Source: Candidatus Iainarchaeum sp. (GTDB taxonomy: Archaea > Iainarchaeota > Iainarchaeia > Iainarchaeales > DTGL01). From it: a DNA stretch of 18,236 nucleotides. Of this stretch, positions 1 to 6,723 are shown in pieces. Below the pieces are notes generated by a model that searched no databases, was not told the DNA's origin, and saw only the letters and a program-made list of their open reading frames with translations. The stretch covers positions 1 to 18,236 of the forward strand of contig JAGHBI010000065.1 of the NCBI GenBank assembly GCA_021161055.1. The letters are read 5' to 3'. Each line of letters begins with the position of its first letter. Position 1 is the stretch's first letter. The position numbers were made by a program, and so were the translations under genes.

Positions 1-12
1 ATGTATACATAC

Positions 13-52
13 GCATACAAAATGCATATAAATGTATGCAAATAGGCATACA
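13..52. repeat. Short inverted/direct repeats at the left edge
   Basis: The hexamer GCATAC occurs at 13-18 and 46-51, and its reverse complement GTATGC at 34-39. The arms 33-39 and 46-52 can form a 7-bp stem with a 6-base loop. This AT-rich stretch lies just downstream of the argF stop codon on the minus strand, so it could be a 3' structure of that transcript. No gene is visible in 1-76. The repeat is short and near the window edge, so it may be chance. Confidence 0.3.
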
Positions 53-76
53 CATATCTTACCTTCAGATGCTCTA

Positions 77-985
77 TTATGCTTTCCCCAGCAACTTCAG
101 CATAAGCGCTTTCTGCACGTGCATTCTGTTCTCTGCCTGATCGAAAATCACCGAATTTTTGCTATAAATTACATCGGCAGTTATTTCTTGCCCGATGTGT
201 GCCGGCAGGCAATGCATTACCAATGCATCGGGCTTTGCCAGCTTGAGGAGTTTCATATTCAGCTGGAAAGGTGGAAATATTTTCAGGCGCTTTTCTGTTT
301 CTGCTTCTTGTCCCATCGAAACCCAGGTGTCGGTATAAACAACATCAGCATCTTTCACAGCTTCCTCTGCAGTGTTGTAGAGATTCACCTCCGCATACTT
401 CCTTGCTTCTTCCACAGCTCTTTCTAGTGGCTCATAACCTTTTGGCGTTCCAATAGAGATTTTTGCACCTAGCTTTGCTCCGCAGACCATTAATGAATTG
501 CATACGTTATTGCCATCGCCCACATAAGCAATCTTCAAGCCAGAAGTTCTGCCTTTATGTTCCTTTATAGTCATTAAATCAGCTAGCGCCTGGCATGGAT
601 GGAATAAATTGCACAGTGCGTTTATAACCGGTTTTTCTGCTGCTTGAGCAATCGCTTGTATTTCCTCATGCTTATAGACGCGGGCCATTATAATATCCAC
701 ATAGCGATCAATGCAGCGAATCTCTTCCTCAAGCCTGCCTTTTGTAAGGTTTGTGGTTCGCCAATCCAGGAATATTGCATGCCCTCCGAGCTGGGTCATG
801 CCAGCTTCAAAGCTTGTTCGCGTGCGCGTGGAAGTTTTTGCAAAGAGCATCGCAAGCGTTTTATGCTTCAAAGAATCATAATACTTCTCTGGATTCCTTT
901 TCACCTCGATTCCAAAATCGATAATCTCTTCTATTTCAGCAGGCGTATAGTCTATTAGCGTTAATAAATCACGACCTTTCAACAA
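77..985 (-). CDS. argF: Ornithine carbamoyltransferase
   Basis: Cytosolic enzyme that joins carbamoyl phosphate and ornithine to give citrulline, in arginine synthesis or, run in reverse, catabolism. The 302-residue protein has the family's usual length and both domains. The carbamoyl-phosphate loop STRTRT is at residues 52-57 and FHPCQ at 129-132. The ornithine loop is D219-T-W-V-S-M-G225, and the active-site HCLP is at 258-261. The family's C-terminal AENRMHVQKA follows at 285-294. DTWVSMG and HCLP favour ornithine over aspartate as acceptor. The start is TTG at 985, chosen because a strong ribosome binding site (GGGGGTGG on the minus strand, 990-997) sits four bases upstream and no in-frame ATG is better placed. 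No other arginine gene is in the window. A TATA-like TATAAAA lies near 1043-1052, inside the end of the upstream gene, so it may have its own promoter. Confidence 0.95.
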   Translation of the reverse strand: MLKGRDLLTLIDYTPAEIEEIIDFGIEVKRNPEKYYDSLKHKTLAMLFAKTSTRTRTSFEAGMTQLGGHAIFLDWRTTNLTKGRLEEEIRCIDRYVDIIMARVYKHEEIQAIAQAAEKPVINALCNLFHPCQALADLMTIKEHKGRTSGLKIAYVGDGNNVCNSLMVCGAKLGAKISIGTPKGYEPLERAVEEARKYAEVNLYNTAEEAVKDADVVYTDTWVSMGQEAETEKRLKIFPPFQLNMKLLKLAKPDALVMHCLPAHIGQEITADVIYSKNSVIFDQAENRMHVQKALMLKLLGKA

Positions 986-1038
986 GAAACCACCCCCTAA
1001 TTTTTCATTAAGGTTGCGCAGAAAAGATTAAAAAAGAG

Positions 1039-2130
1039 CTACCTTTTATACACAAAAACCCAAGTGGGCAGGTCACCGTACATTATCTGCCTTTTTTCAG
1101 AATAGCTTTCTAAGTTGCGCTTTTCAGCGGTTATAACAACAGCCCTTTTCCAGCTTCCCTCTGCAAGCTTTTTCTCAAACATTCTGTTGGCGTAAAGCGC
1201 CTTTCCTGTATGCCCAATGCGCTTCCCATAAGGAGGGTTTGTAACTATTACATCATGTTCAAAAATGGCATCTTTTATATCCCGCTGGAAGAAATCGATG
1301 CTAACACCTGCATTGCTCGCGTTTCTCTTCGCACCTTCAATATGCTTCCTAAAGAGATCACTTCCATAGAGCTTAAGCTCCAAGCTCTTTACCTCTGCAT
1401 CAATTCTTTTCTTCTCTTCCATAAACTTTTCCGTATCAACAAATCCAAGCTTCCATAACCTAAAGCTTTTCCAGCGCCAGTGGTTTGGTATTCTGCATGC
1501 AAACAGACCAGCTTCTATTGGAATCGTTCCAGAACCGCAAAACGGATCATACAAACTTTCACTTCCTTTCCACTCAGCCAAGCGAATCAGGCAATGTGCA
1601 ATGCTTGTTCTTAGCGGAGCGGGATGTTCATAAATTCTATAACCTCTTTTATGCAGCGATTCGCCAGTGGTATCTATTCCCAGCCAAAATTTATTTTCCC
1701 TTATGTAACATCTCACAAGCACATCCGGCTCTTCTAAATCAACCCTGAGCCTGATTCCATTCTCTTTTCTGTACGAATCGATTATCGCTTGCCCAATCTC
1801 GCGCTCAGCATCTATTGAAGTAAAGGTGTGTTTGCCTGCGCGCGATACTCTAACTGCAAAGCTTTGTTCAGGTCTTATAAATTCACTATAATCGATTTCG
1901 TAAGCAGCCCTGTAAAGTTCGGAGAGCTTGCTGAATTCACCGCTCGAAAGCAGAAGAATTATTTTGTGCAGAGATTTCGAGCAGTAGTTCAGCTTAAACA
2001 CATCGCTTAGCTTTGCGTTCGTGCTTATAATACCTCTGCCAATCTTTTCTCCCTTCAAACCAAAATCTGCAAGCTCCTCTATACTAACATCTTCCAAACC
2101 AGGTGTGCAGGTTGCAATAATGCCTTGCAT
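1039..2130 (-). CDS. trm14: THUMP-domain tRNA guanine-N2 methyltransferase (Trm14/TrmN-like)
   Basis: SAM-dependent RNA methyltransferase of the COG0116 group, whose archaeal members Trm14/TrmN make N2-methylguanosine in the tRNA acceptor stem. An N-terminal ferredoxin-like plus THUMP region covers about residues 1-155, followed by the family linker motif HKRGYR (160-165). The Rossmann methyltransferase domain has SAM motif I as DPFCGSGT (195-202), an acidic GSDLF (256-260) and the catalytic NPPYGKRIG (298-306), typical of exocyclic amino-group methylation. At 363 residues it is full length. It starts at ATG 2130 with no ribosome binding site in the AT-rich upstream sequence, so the message is probably leaderless. 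It is separated by 53-55 bases from its neighbours. The exact target nucleotide cannot be read from sequence; the bacterial relatives (RlmL) modify 23S rRNA. Confidence 0.88.
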   Translation of the reverse strand: MQGIIATCTPGLEDVSIEELADFGLKGEKIGRGIISTNAKLSDVFKLNYCSKSLHKIILLLSSGEFSKLSELYRAAYEIDYSEFIRPEQSFAVRVSRAGKHTFTSIDAEREIGQAIIDSYRKENGIRLRVDLEEPDVLVRCYIRENKFWLGIDTTGESLHKRGYRIYEHPAPLRTSIAHCLIRLAEWKGSESLYDPFCGSGTIPIEAGLFACRIPNHWRWKSFRLWKLGFVDTEKFMEEKKRIDAEVKSLELKLYGSDLFRKHIEGAKRNASNAGVSIDFFQRDIKDAIFEHDVIVTNPPYGKRIGHTGKALYANRMFEKKLAEGSWKRAVVITAEKRNLESYSEKRQIMYGDLPTWVFVYKR

Positions 2131-2185
2131 AAAATAATTATGTAAATTAATTCAATTTATAGAATTCGCCCAAAGCGTTTCGTGC

Positions 2186-2881
2186 TTAGCCGCGCCTCGC
2201 CAGCAGCACATAAAAAATTGAGATGTAGGGGGCGAATAGATAATAATACGCTTTTATTAGGCAAAAAATAATGCTTATAACAACGGCTTTCTTCCTTTCT
2301 AACGGAAAATGGGCTCTTATAAAATGGTAATTGAATAGCCAAAGGATGAGTGTTGGAATAGTGATTACACACCAGAAACATTGGTCTAAATAGTAAAGTA
2401 TGTCCAAGAATGTACCAATAACCAAAAGAGCGATAAATGTTGCTATCACTGCAACAATATCCAGAACGATTATTAAAAGCAACTTCTTCGCAGATTCTCG
2501 GAGCAGAACCTTTTTCTTTTTCTGCAAAAAGAAAAGTATGGCAACAAACACAAGATTTATAATAAATAAAACTGCAAAAAAAGGCGCAAAAGCAGTGAAG
2601 AATTGTATGGCTAACGGAGGCGGTTCATAGCGACATTCAGGTGGGTTGCCTGCAATGGGGTCGCCAGTTATAAGTGTGCATTCTTTGTCAGTATCATCCC
2701 ATATGCAATCTACATTACCATCCCAATCTATATCTGTGGCATTGCATTCGCTTTCAGTCATTTTTGTAGCACACAGGCTATACCAAACGTATCTGGCATT
2801 CTCACACATTCGAGGAGAAGCAAATGCAAGGTGTGATAATATTATTAAAAAAATCAGAATAAACAAAACCCCTTTTCGCAT
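2186..2881 (-). CDS. Secreted-domain membrane protein with Cys-rich N-terminal ectodomain
   Basis: I do not recognise a family. Residues 1-21 look like a signal peptide (MRK, hydrophobic core, AFA). A short ectodomain of about 22-90 follows, with six cysteines at 26, 37, 46, 59, 68 and 83, which suggests three disulfides. Within it, D50-x-D52-x-D54-G55-x-x-D58 resembles a calcium-binding thrombospondin-3/dockerin-type loop, followed by a C-x-W spacing (59-61). Four hydrophobic segments come next, at roughly 95-119, 134-158, 167-187 and 199-222. A KKKK cluster (121-124) and a basic C-terminal RR suggest which loops are cytoplasmic. The 231-residue reading frame starts at ATG 2881, 25 bases after the nth stop, so it may be at the end of that operon. 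Probably a lineage-specific surface protein; the function is unknown. Confidence 0.75.
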   Translation of the reverse strand: MRKGVLFILIFLIILSHLAFASPRMCENARYVWYSLCATKMTESECNATDIDWDGNVDCIWDDTDKECTLITGDPIAGNPPECRYEPPPLAIQFFTAFAPFFAVLFIINLVFVAILFFLQKKKKVLLRESAKKLLLIIVLDIVAVIATFIALLVIGTFLDILYYLDQCFWCVITIPTLILWLFNYHFIRAHFPLERKKAVVISIIFCLIKAYYYLFAPYISIFYVLLARRG

Positions 2882-2906
2882 ATTTATACCTGTTTAAGAA
2901 ACTTTT

Positions 2907-3539
2907 TTAACCATTTTTCCATTCGCACAGCTCATTTAGGAAGCATTCTTCGCATTTCGGTTTCTGCGCCTTGCAAATGCTCCGCCCATGCAAAATCAGC
3001 ATATCGGTGAAGCGGGTCCATTTTTCTTTTGGCAAAAGCTCCATTAAGTCGCGTTCCACCGCTAGCGCAGTTTTACCCTTGCTCAAGCCTAAACGCCTGC
3101 TTATTCTGAATGCATGCGTATCTATTGCAATTCCTTCCTGCTTTCCAAACCCTTTGCCGAGAACTATGTTTGCGGTTTTTCTACCCACGCCCGGTAATTT
3201 GAGCAGCTCTTCCATGCTTGCAGGTACCTTGCCGTTGTAATGTTCGTTGATTGTTTTCGCTATGCTCTTTATCCGCTTAGCTTTTATTTTGTACAATCCT
3301 ATTTCTTTTATGGTGCTTTCTATCTTTTTTAAACTGGCTCCAGCAAGCTTTTCAGGTGTTCCATATTTCTGAAACAACTTTTTCGCAACTTTTATTGTCT
3401 GTTTATCTGCTGTCTGTGCGGATAGCACAGTGGCTATTAAAAGCTGAAATTTATCTCTAGCTAGCATTATGTTTGCGTTTGGGTACTTCTTTTCCAAAAG
3501 CTCTAATATTTTCAATGCTTTTGCTCTGTTCATAAGCAT
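2907..3539 (-). CDS. nth: Endonuclease III, DNA glycosylase/AP lyase
   Basis: Base-excision repair enzyme that removes oxidised pyrimidines and cleaves the abasic site. The helix-hairpin-helix LPGVGRKTA is at 115-123 with the catalytic lysine K121, and the catalytic aspartate is D140 in AIDTHAFR. The C-terminal iron-sulfur loop is complete: C189-x6-C196-x2-C199-x5-C205. The length, 210 residues, is normal. ATG 3539 overlaps the upstream stop codon as TAATG, with GGAG seven bases before it, so translation is coupled to the upstream unknown gene; an ATG at 3533 is less well placed. The strict coupling makes co-expression with the two upstream genes likely. Confidence 0.97.
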   Translation of the reverse strand: MLMNRAKALKILELLEKKYPNANIMLARDKFQLLIATVLSAQTADKQTIKVAKKLFQKYGTPEKLAGASLKKIESTIKEIGLYKIKAKRIKSIAKTINEHYNGKVPASMEELLKLPGVGRKTANIVLGKGFGKQEGIAIDTHAFRISRRLGLSKGKTALAVERDLMELLPKEKWTRFTDMLILHGRSICKAQKPKCEECFLNELCEWKNG

Positions 3540-4300
3540 TAATTTGCTCCTGCAAGTGCAGCCAATTTATCTCTAATGGCTTCAAGCTCAAAGGCACCTT
3601 TGCTTTGGGCAACAACAAGAGACCACAGGTTATCGAGCTCGCTAATAAATCTATCGAGCTGCTCCGCGTAACCCTTTTTCTTGGAAAATCTTTCAACCTT
3701 CTCAAAAAATTCCTTCCCAAAGTTTCTCTTGAGGATACGCTCGATTTGTGAGGGATTTTCAACAAGCTCATAGGAAAGTTCTAGTTCTATAATTCTGGCT
3801 CTTGCTCTCTGAAGGAGCACTCTGTACTTCTTTAAAGCTCTTTCAGCCTCTGTAAAGGCATCGGATATCTGGAATTTTGAAAGATTTTTGGGTATAAACA
3901 CGCCTATAATATTAAAGGGTCCTTCCCCCTCATACGGAGCAGTGCGTATATTGTAGTTTCTTTTCAGTTCATCTAATGCTTCTTTTCTAAACCTTCTGGC
4001 TTCAACCAAACTTTTAAAGGCCTCGTTGTAAAGCCTTTCAGGTGTCCTTACTGGAAAATGTTTTCTGAATCTTTCCTTAAGCAGGGCTTTATTTTTGGCA
4101 ATCATCTTTTTTAGGGCTTTTTTGCTCATAGAAGAAATTTTCAAGTCCTTCTTTCGCGATCTTAAGAGCCCATACCACATTGGTGCCTCATACATTAACG
4201 CTGCATATTCTCTTTTATCAAGAACTCCTTTTCTAAGCTGTATCCTTCTAAGCCACCTCTCGAACGTAAAGCTCCGGGAAAGCATTATGCTTTTCCTCAT
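3539..4300 (-). CDS. Hypothetical basic, helical protein
   Basis: No family recognised. The 253 residues are rich in Lys, Arg, Leu and Glu and read as mostly helical. There is no signal peptide, no membrane segment and no cysteine pair. Residues about 55-120 are strongly basic (KKALKKMIAKNK and RFRK repeats). A break at about 120-145 contains Gly/Pro/Phe (YEGEGPFNIIG), and a possible coiled coil follows at about 145-250. The start at ATG 4300 is decided by an excellent ribosome binding site, AGGAGGT, six bases upstream; this lies inside the end of the preceding gene, with only one base between stop and start. Its 3' end overlaps the nth start (TAATG). Sitting between an FMN protein and a repair glycosylase, with positive charge, it could bind nucleic acid, but that is inference. 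Confidence 0.8.
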   Translation of the reverse strand: MRKSIMLSRSFTFERWLRRIQLRKGVLDKREYAALMYEAPMWYGLLRSRKKDLKISSMSKKALKKMIAKNKALLKERFRKHFPVRTPERLYNEAFKSLVEARRFRKEALDELKRNYNIRTAPYEGEGPFNIIGVFIPKNLSKFQISDAFTEAERALKKYRVLLQRARARIIELELSYELVENPSQIERILKRNFGKEFFEKVERFSKKKGYAEQLDRFISELDNLWSLVVAQSKGAFELEAIRDKLAALAGAN

Positions 4301-4301
4301 C

Positions 4302-4877
4302 TTAATACCTCCTCTCTAAATCTATTCGCTTACCAACAAGCCTGAAATGTGTGCCTGCAACGTGCATTATAAGCTTCATTGCATCCAAATCTGGTTTATT
4401 CTGCTCGCGCATAAATTTGCATGTGCCTGCAACAACCCTGCCGATAAGCAATATGTGGTCGGAATCTTTTGGTTCAATAACCTCGGTGAGCTCGCATTCT
4501 ATTGTGGCTGGTGCCTCCTTCACGCTTGGAACAACAACTTTTTTGCTTGCGCGCATATGCAGGCCGAATTCCTGCAATTCGTTCTTCCCGCGAGGCAGGT
4601 TTGCTTCGCAGTTGATTGCTTTTTGTGCAAAGGTTTCGCTCACAAGGTTTATAACAAATTGTTTCAGTTCGCGAGCAAATGCTTCGGTATCCTTGTTGGA
4701 TTTACCAACGCTCACATAGCATAACGGCGGATCAATGCTTATAGGGCCAATGAAGGAATAAGGTGCAGCATTCACCTTGCCCTCCTTATTCATTGTTGTA
4801 ACTAGAGCAACAAGCCTTGGGCTCAGAAGCCATAGCGCTTTCGAAGCGCTCAATTCAAAAATCCTTTCATCTTCCAT
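4302..4877 (-). CDS. Flavin reductase-like FMN-binding protein
   Basis: Member of the flavin reductase-like, split-barrel FMN-binding family (DIM6/NTAB, COG1853). Members bind FMN and act as NAD(P)H:flavin oxidoreductases or related redox proteins. Visible signature elements, numbered from ATG 4877: VNAAPYSFIGPISIDPP at 35-51, the phosphate-contacting SNKDT at 60-64 and FVINLV at 74-79. At 191 residues it has the normal length. The frame can be extended to a TTG at 4889, but ATG 4877 has a GGTGA ribosome binding site five bases upstream and is preferred. It is the first gene of the tightly spaced set with the unknown basic protein and nth. A TATA-like element lies at 4903-4914. The specific electron partner or substrate cannot be read from sequence. 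Confidence 0.88.
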   Translation of the reverse strand: MEDERIFELSASKALWLLSPRLVALVTTMNKEGKVNAAPYSFIGPISIDPPLCYVSVGKSNKDTEAFARELKQFVINLVSETFAQKAINCEANLPRGKNELQEFGLHMRASKKVVVPSVKEAPATIECELTEVIEPKDSDHILLIGRVVAGTCKFMREQNKPDLDAMKLIMHVAGTHFRLVGKRIDLERRY

Positions 4878-4902
4878 ATGCTTCACCAAAGATAATTATT
4901 GG

Positions 4903-4914
4903 TGTATAAAATTT
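4903..4914 (-). promoter_or_regulatory. TATA-like element for the flavin protein-nth operon
   Basis: On the minus strand an AT-rich TTTTATACA element is centred about 30 bases upstream of ATG 4877. That is the spacing expected for an archaeal TATA box with a very short leader. Recognition is by spacing and composition only. Confidence 0.45.
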
Positions 4915-4949
4915 TATTAGTGTGCTTTGAGGCTCTGCTGCGGATTTGC

Positions 4950-4987
4950 TGGTAAAGATTTTTCAATCTGGAAAACCCGTTTTACCA
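4950..4987. repeat. Inverted repeat in the divergent intergenic region
   Basis: The arms TGGTAAA (4950-4956) and TTTACCA (4981-4987) are exact reverse complements, 24 bases apart. Inside lie a second small stem, AGATT (4956-4960) with AATCT (4965-4969), and AAAAC-CC-GTTTT (4972-4983). A run of six T follows at 4991-4996. The element lies between the flavin-protein promoter and the tfb promoter. It could be an operator for either gene or a small structured RNA ending at the T run; the sequence does not decide. Confidence 0.4.
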
Positions 4988-5012
4988 ACATTTTTTGAAA
5001 CAGAACCGTGTA

Positions 5013-5028
5013 CCGAAAGGTTTAAATA
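5013..5028 (+). promoter_or_regulatory. BRE/TATA promoter of tfb
   Basis: CCGAAAGG (5013-5020) directly followed by TTTAAATA (5021-5028) is a textbook archaeal TFB-recognition element plus TATA box. Transcription would start near 5052, giving a leader of about 80 bases before ATG 5131. A second TATA-like stretch, TTATATAAAG, lies at 5048-5057 and could give a shorter leader. As TFB itself binds BRE/TATA, autoregulation is possible. Confidence 0.65.
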
Positions 5029-5130
5029 GTAGAAAAGCAACAGTTAATTATATAAAGGTATCTTTTTTTCTCGAGGCGAATTTGTGAGGTTTTGATTTAG
5101 CTCAAATTTATGTGTGAGGAAGGTGGTATT

Positions 5131-6039
5131 ATGGAGGTAACTAGATGCCCTGAATGTGGCTCAAAGAAGTTAAAGAAGGACGAATCCAGAGGTGAGATTG
5201 TCTGCGAAAAATGCGGGCTTGTGATAACAGAAGACCTCATCGATTTGGGCAAAGATTGGCGTTCTTTCGATTCTGAACAGTTTGAAAAGAGAGCTCGCGC
5301 GGGTTCACCCAAGAAGTATGTGAAGCTCAATAAGGGGCTCATTACAATGATAGACCGCAAAGGCAGGGATTTGCGTGGCAATAAGCTTTCAGCACAGGGC
5401 AAGGCACAGATGTATAGGCTCATAAAGTGGCATAAGCGCGCTTCTGTGAGCTCGTCCATGGAAAGAAATCTCAGCATTGCCTTGACTGAAATGCGCAGAA
5501 TAGCAAGCTACCTGAATATTCCAGAATCTCTCGTTGAGGCAGCCGCTCTGCTTTACAGAAAAACGGTGGAGAAGGGCCTCATAAGGGGCAGACTCATTGA
5601 AGCTGTTGTGGCTGCAATATTGTATGCTGTATGCAGAACCTATCAGGTTCCCAGAACACTCAACGAGATGTCGGAAGCTTCTGGCCTGACAAAGAAGGAA
5701 ATAGGCAGAACATACCGCTTCTTGGTGAGAGAGCTCAAGCTTGATGTGCCTCTCACAAACCCTGTGCATTACATACCAAGGTTTGCTACAGAGCTTAACC
5801 TCAGCGGTGAGGTGCAGGAGAAGGGTCGCGAAATAATAGAAAAGGCGATAAAGAAGGGTTTGATAAGTGGCAGGGGCCCAACAGGTGTTGCAGCAGCCGC
5901 AGTGTATATTGCAAGCCTCTTGCTTGGTGAACGCAGAACGCAGAAGGAAGTTGCCAACGTTGCAGGCGTTACAGAGGTAACAATAAGGAACAGGTATCGC
6001 GAGCTCAAGAAGGAGCTCAATATAGATGTGGCTGCCTAA
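5131..6039 (+). CDS. tfb: Transcription initiation factor B (TFB)
   Basis: Archaeal homologue of TFIIB: it binds TBP-TATA complexes, reads the BRE and recruits RNA polymerase. The N-terminal zinc ribbon has C6-x2-C9 and C25-x2-C28. The B-finger/reader region spans about 40-85 (DWRSFD, then LNKGLITMID). Two cyclin-like repeats follow at about 104-200 and 205-295, ending in a helix-turn-helix with VTEVTIRNRYRELKKEL-type residues that contact the BRE. The 302-residue length is standard. The frame opens at ATG 5110, but ATG 5131 is chosen because AAGGTGGT sits just upstream of it, and the zinc ribbon then begins at residue 6 as is usual. No second tfb is in the window. It is followed by a hairpin and T-rich terminator, so it is probably transcribed alone. 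Confidence 0.97.
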   Translation: MEVTRCPECGSKKLKKDESRGEIVCEKCGLVITEDLIDLGKDWRSFDSEQFEKRARAGSPKKYVKLNKGLITMIDRKGRDLRGNKLSAQGKAQMYRLIKWHKRASVSSSMERNLSIALTEMRRIASYLNIPESLVEAAALLYRKTVEKGLIRGRLIEAVVAAILYAVCRTYQVPRTLNEMSEASGLTKKEIGRTYRFLVRELKLDVPLTNPVHYIPRFATELNLSGEVQEKGREIIEKAIKKGLISGRGPTGVAAAAVYIASLLLGERRTQKEVANVAGVTEVTIRNRYRELKKELNIDVAA

Positions 6040-6066
6040 CAGCCACTCCTTCTTTTTTAATTTTTG
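6030..6066 (+). terminator. Hairpin plus T-rich terminator after tfb
   Basis: GGCTG (6030-6034) and CAGCC (6040-6044) can form a 5-bp stem around the tfb stop codon. T runs follow at 6053-6058 and 6061-6065. Archaeal termination relies mainly on T runs, so the T-rich stretch is the stronger evidence. Confidence 0.5.
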
Positions 6067-6111
6067 TTCCGCAGGTTCATTTTAAAAGCTAATTCTACTA
6101 AGAGAATAAAT

Positions 6112-6405
6112 ATGGATGAAAGACCTCTGAACTTAATAAAGAATGCAAAACGCAAGTGCCTGTTTTGTTATGCTCGCAGAACATTCGAGCTCGAGCATGA
6201 GCGAAAAGAGGTTGAGAACACTCTTAAAGAGCTTATTGATTATTATGAATCCCTCTACAACCGCCTCAGAGCAAAGAATGCAAGCTCAGAGGAGATAAGC
6301 AACGCTTTGCACAATATGCGCTACTGCCGCGAAACGCTTGAAAAATGCATGCAGTGCGATCGCACAGTTGATATTGTAAACAGGGCTTTCGCCTACAAGA
6401 TTTGA
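6112..6405 (+). CDS. Hypothetical small protein with CxxC pairs
   Basis: No family recognised. The 97 residues contain C16-x2-C19 near the N-terminus and C72, C79-x2-C82 near the C-terminus. A charged helical segment of about 25-70 separates them and looks like a coiled-coil hairpin. Two CxxC knuckles brought together by a helical hairpin would be a plausible zinc site. The frame opens at a TTG at 6064, but ATG 6112 is preferred: a TATA-like TTTTAAAAG at 6080-6088 lies about 26 bases before it, which fits a leaderless message. Its last 13 bases overlap the 3' end of the convergent eL33 gene. Cytosolic; role unknown. Confidence 0.72.
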   Translation: MDERPLNLIKNAKRKCLFCYARRTFELEHERKEVENTLKELIDYYESLYNRLRAKNASSEEISNALHNMRYCRETLEKCMQCDRTVDIVNRAFAYKI

Positions 6406-6650
6406 ACTTTAGCGCCTATCGCTTGCCCCGGAATCCCTTTCGAAAATATCGCACGCAAAGCGCCGCTATTGCCGTGAGCATCAACTATTTTCCCTGAAAT
6501 AATCTTGCCGCTTTCCGTGCAGTACTGCACCTTCTTGCCCACAAGCCCAAACGCCTTTTTGCGCGAATCTATGCCGGGCACCACTATAATTGCCTGTCTC
6601 GGGTTCTGCGTGTGCCTGCCTCTTCTGTAATTTTTAATAACCCCTTCCAT
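6393..6650 (-). CDS. rpl35ae: Ribosomal protein eL33 (L35Ae)
   Basis: Large-subunit ribosomal protein shared by archaea and eukaryotes and absent from bacteria. The hallmark N-terminal NYRRGRHTQ (7-15) is present, along with VGKKV in the middle. The C-terminal HGNSGALRAIF and KGIPGQAIGAKV stretch is also there. From ATG 6650 the protein has 85 residues, the usual size. A longer frame begins at TTG 6671, but GGTGAG lies just upstream of ATG 6650 and the family begins this close to the NYRRGRH motif. It diverges from rnhB. The 3' end overlaps the convergent small CxxC protein by 13 bases. Confidence 0.95.
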   Translation of the reverse strand: MEGVIKNYRRGRHTQNPRQAIIVVPGIDSRKKAFGLVGKKVQYCTESGKIISGKIVDAHGNSGALRAIFSKGIPGQAIGAKVQIL

Positions 6651-6670
6651 ACCGCTCACCAAAATCAGCA

Positions 6671-6681
6671 ATAAATATTTT
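6671..6681 (-). promoter_or_regulatory. TATA-like element for rpl35ae
   Basis: On the minus strand AAATATTTATT is centred about 26 bases upstream of ATG 6650. The message would have a very short leader, although a GGTGAG site also lies in front of the ATG. Confidence 0.45.
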
Positions 6682-6692
6682 CCAATGAAGCA

Positions 6693-6705
6693 TTTTTAAA
6701 TTTAT
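6693..6705 (+). promoter_or_regulatory. TATA-like element for rnhB
   Basis: TTTTTAAATTTA is centred about 26 bases before ATG 6724, with no ribosome binding site between. This fits a leaderless rnhB message. It sits back to back with the rpl35ae element. Confidence 0.5.
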
Positions 6706-6723
6706 TCCAGATGATGTTTTTCA

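Noticed and set aside
644..958. Long open frames antisense to argF and other genes
   Set aside because: They run opposite confidently identified genes, have no recognisable motifs or start signals, and read like shadows of real coding sequence.
4950..4990. Possible H/ACA guide RNA: a hairpin followed by ACA
   Set aside because: The hairpin is only 38 bases, with no room for a pseudouridylation pocket plus K-turn, so only an inverted repeat is reported.
5110..5130. Upstream ATG giving a seven-residue longer TFB
   Set aside because: No ribosome binding site precedes it, whereas ATG 5131 has AAGGTGGT upstream and places the zinc ribbon at the usual distance from the N-terminus.
6064..6111. TTG-started extension of the CxxC protein
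   Set aside because: The region carries the T run after tfb and a TATA-like element correctly placed for ATG 6112, so it is more likely promoter than coding.
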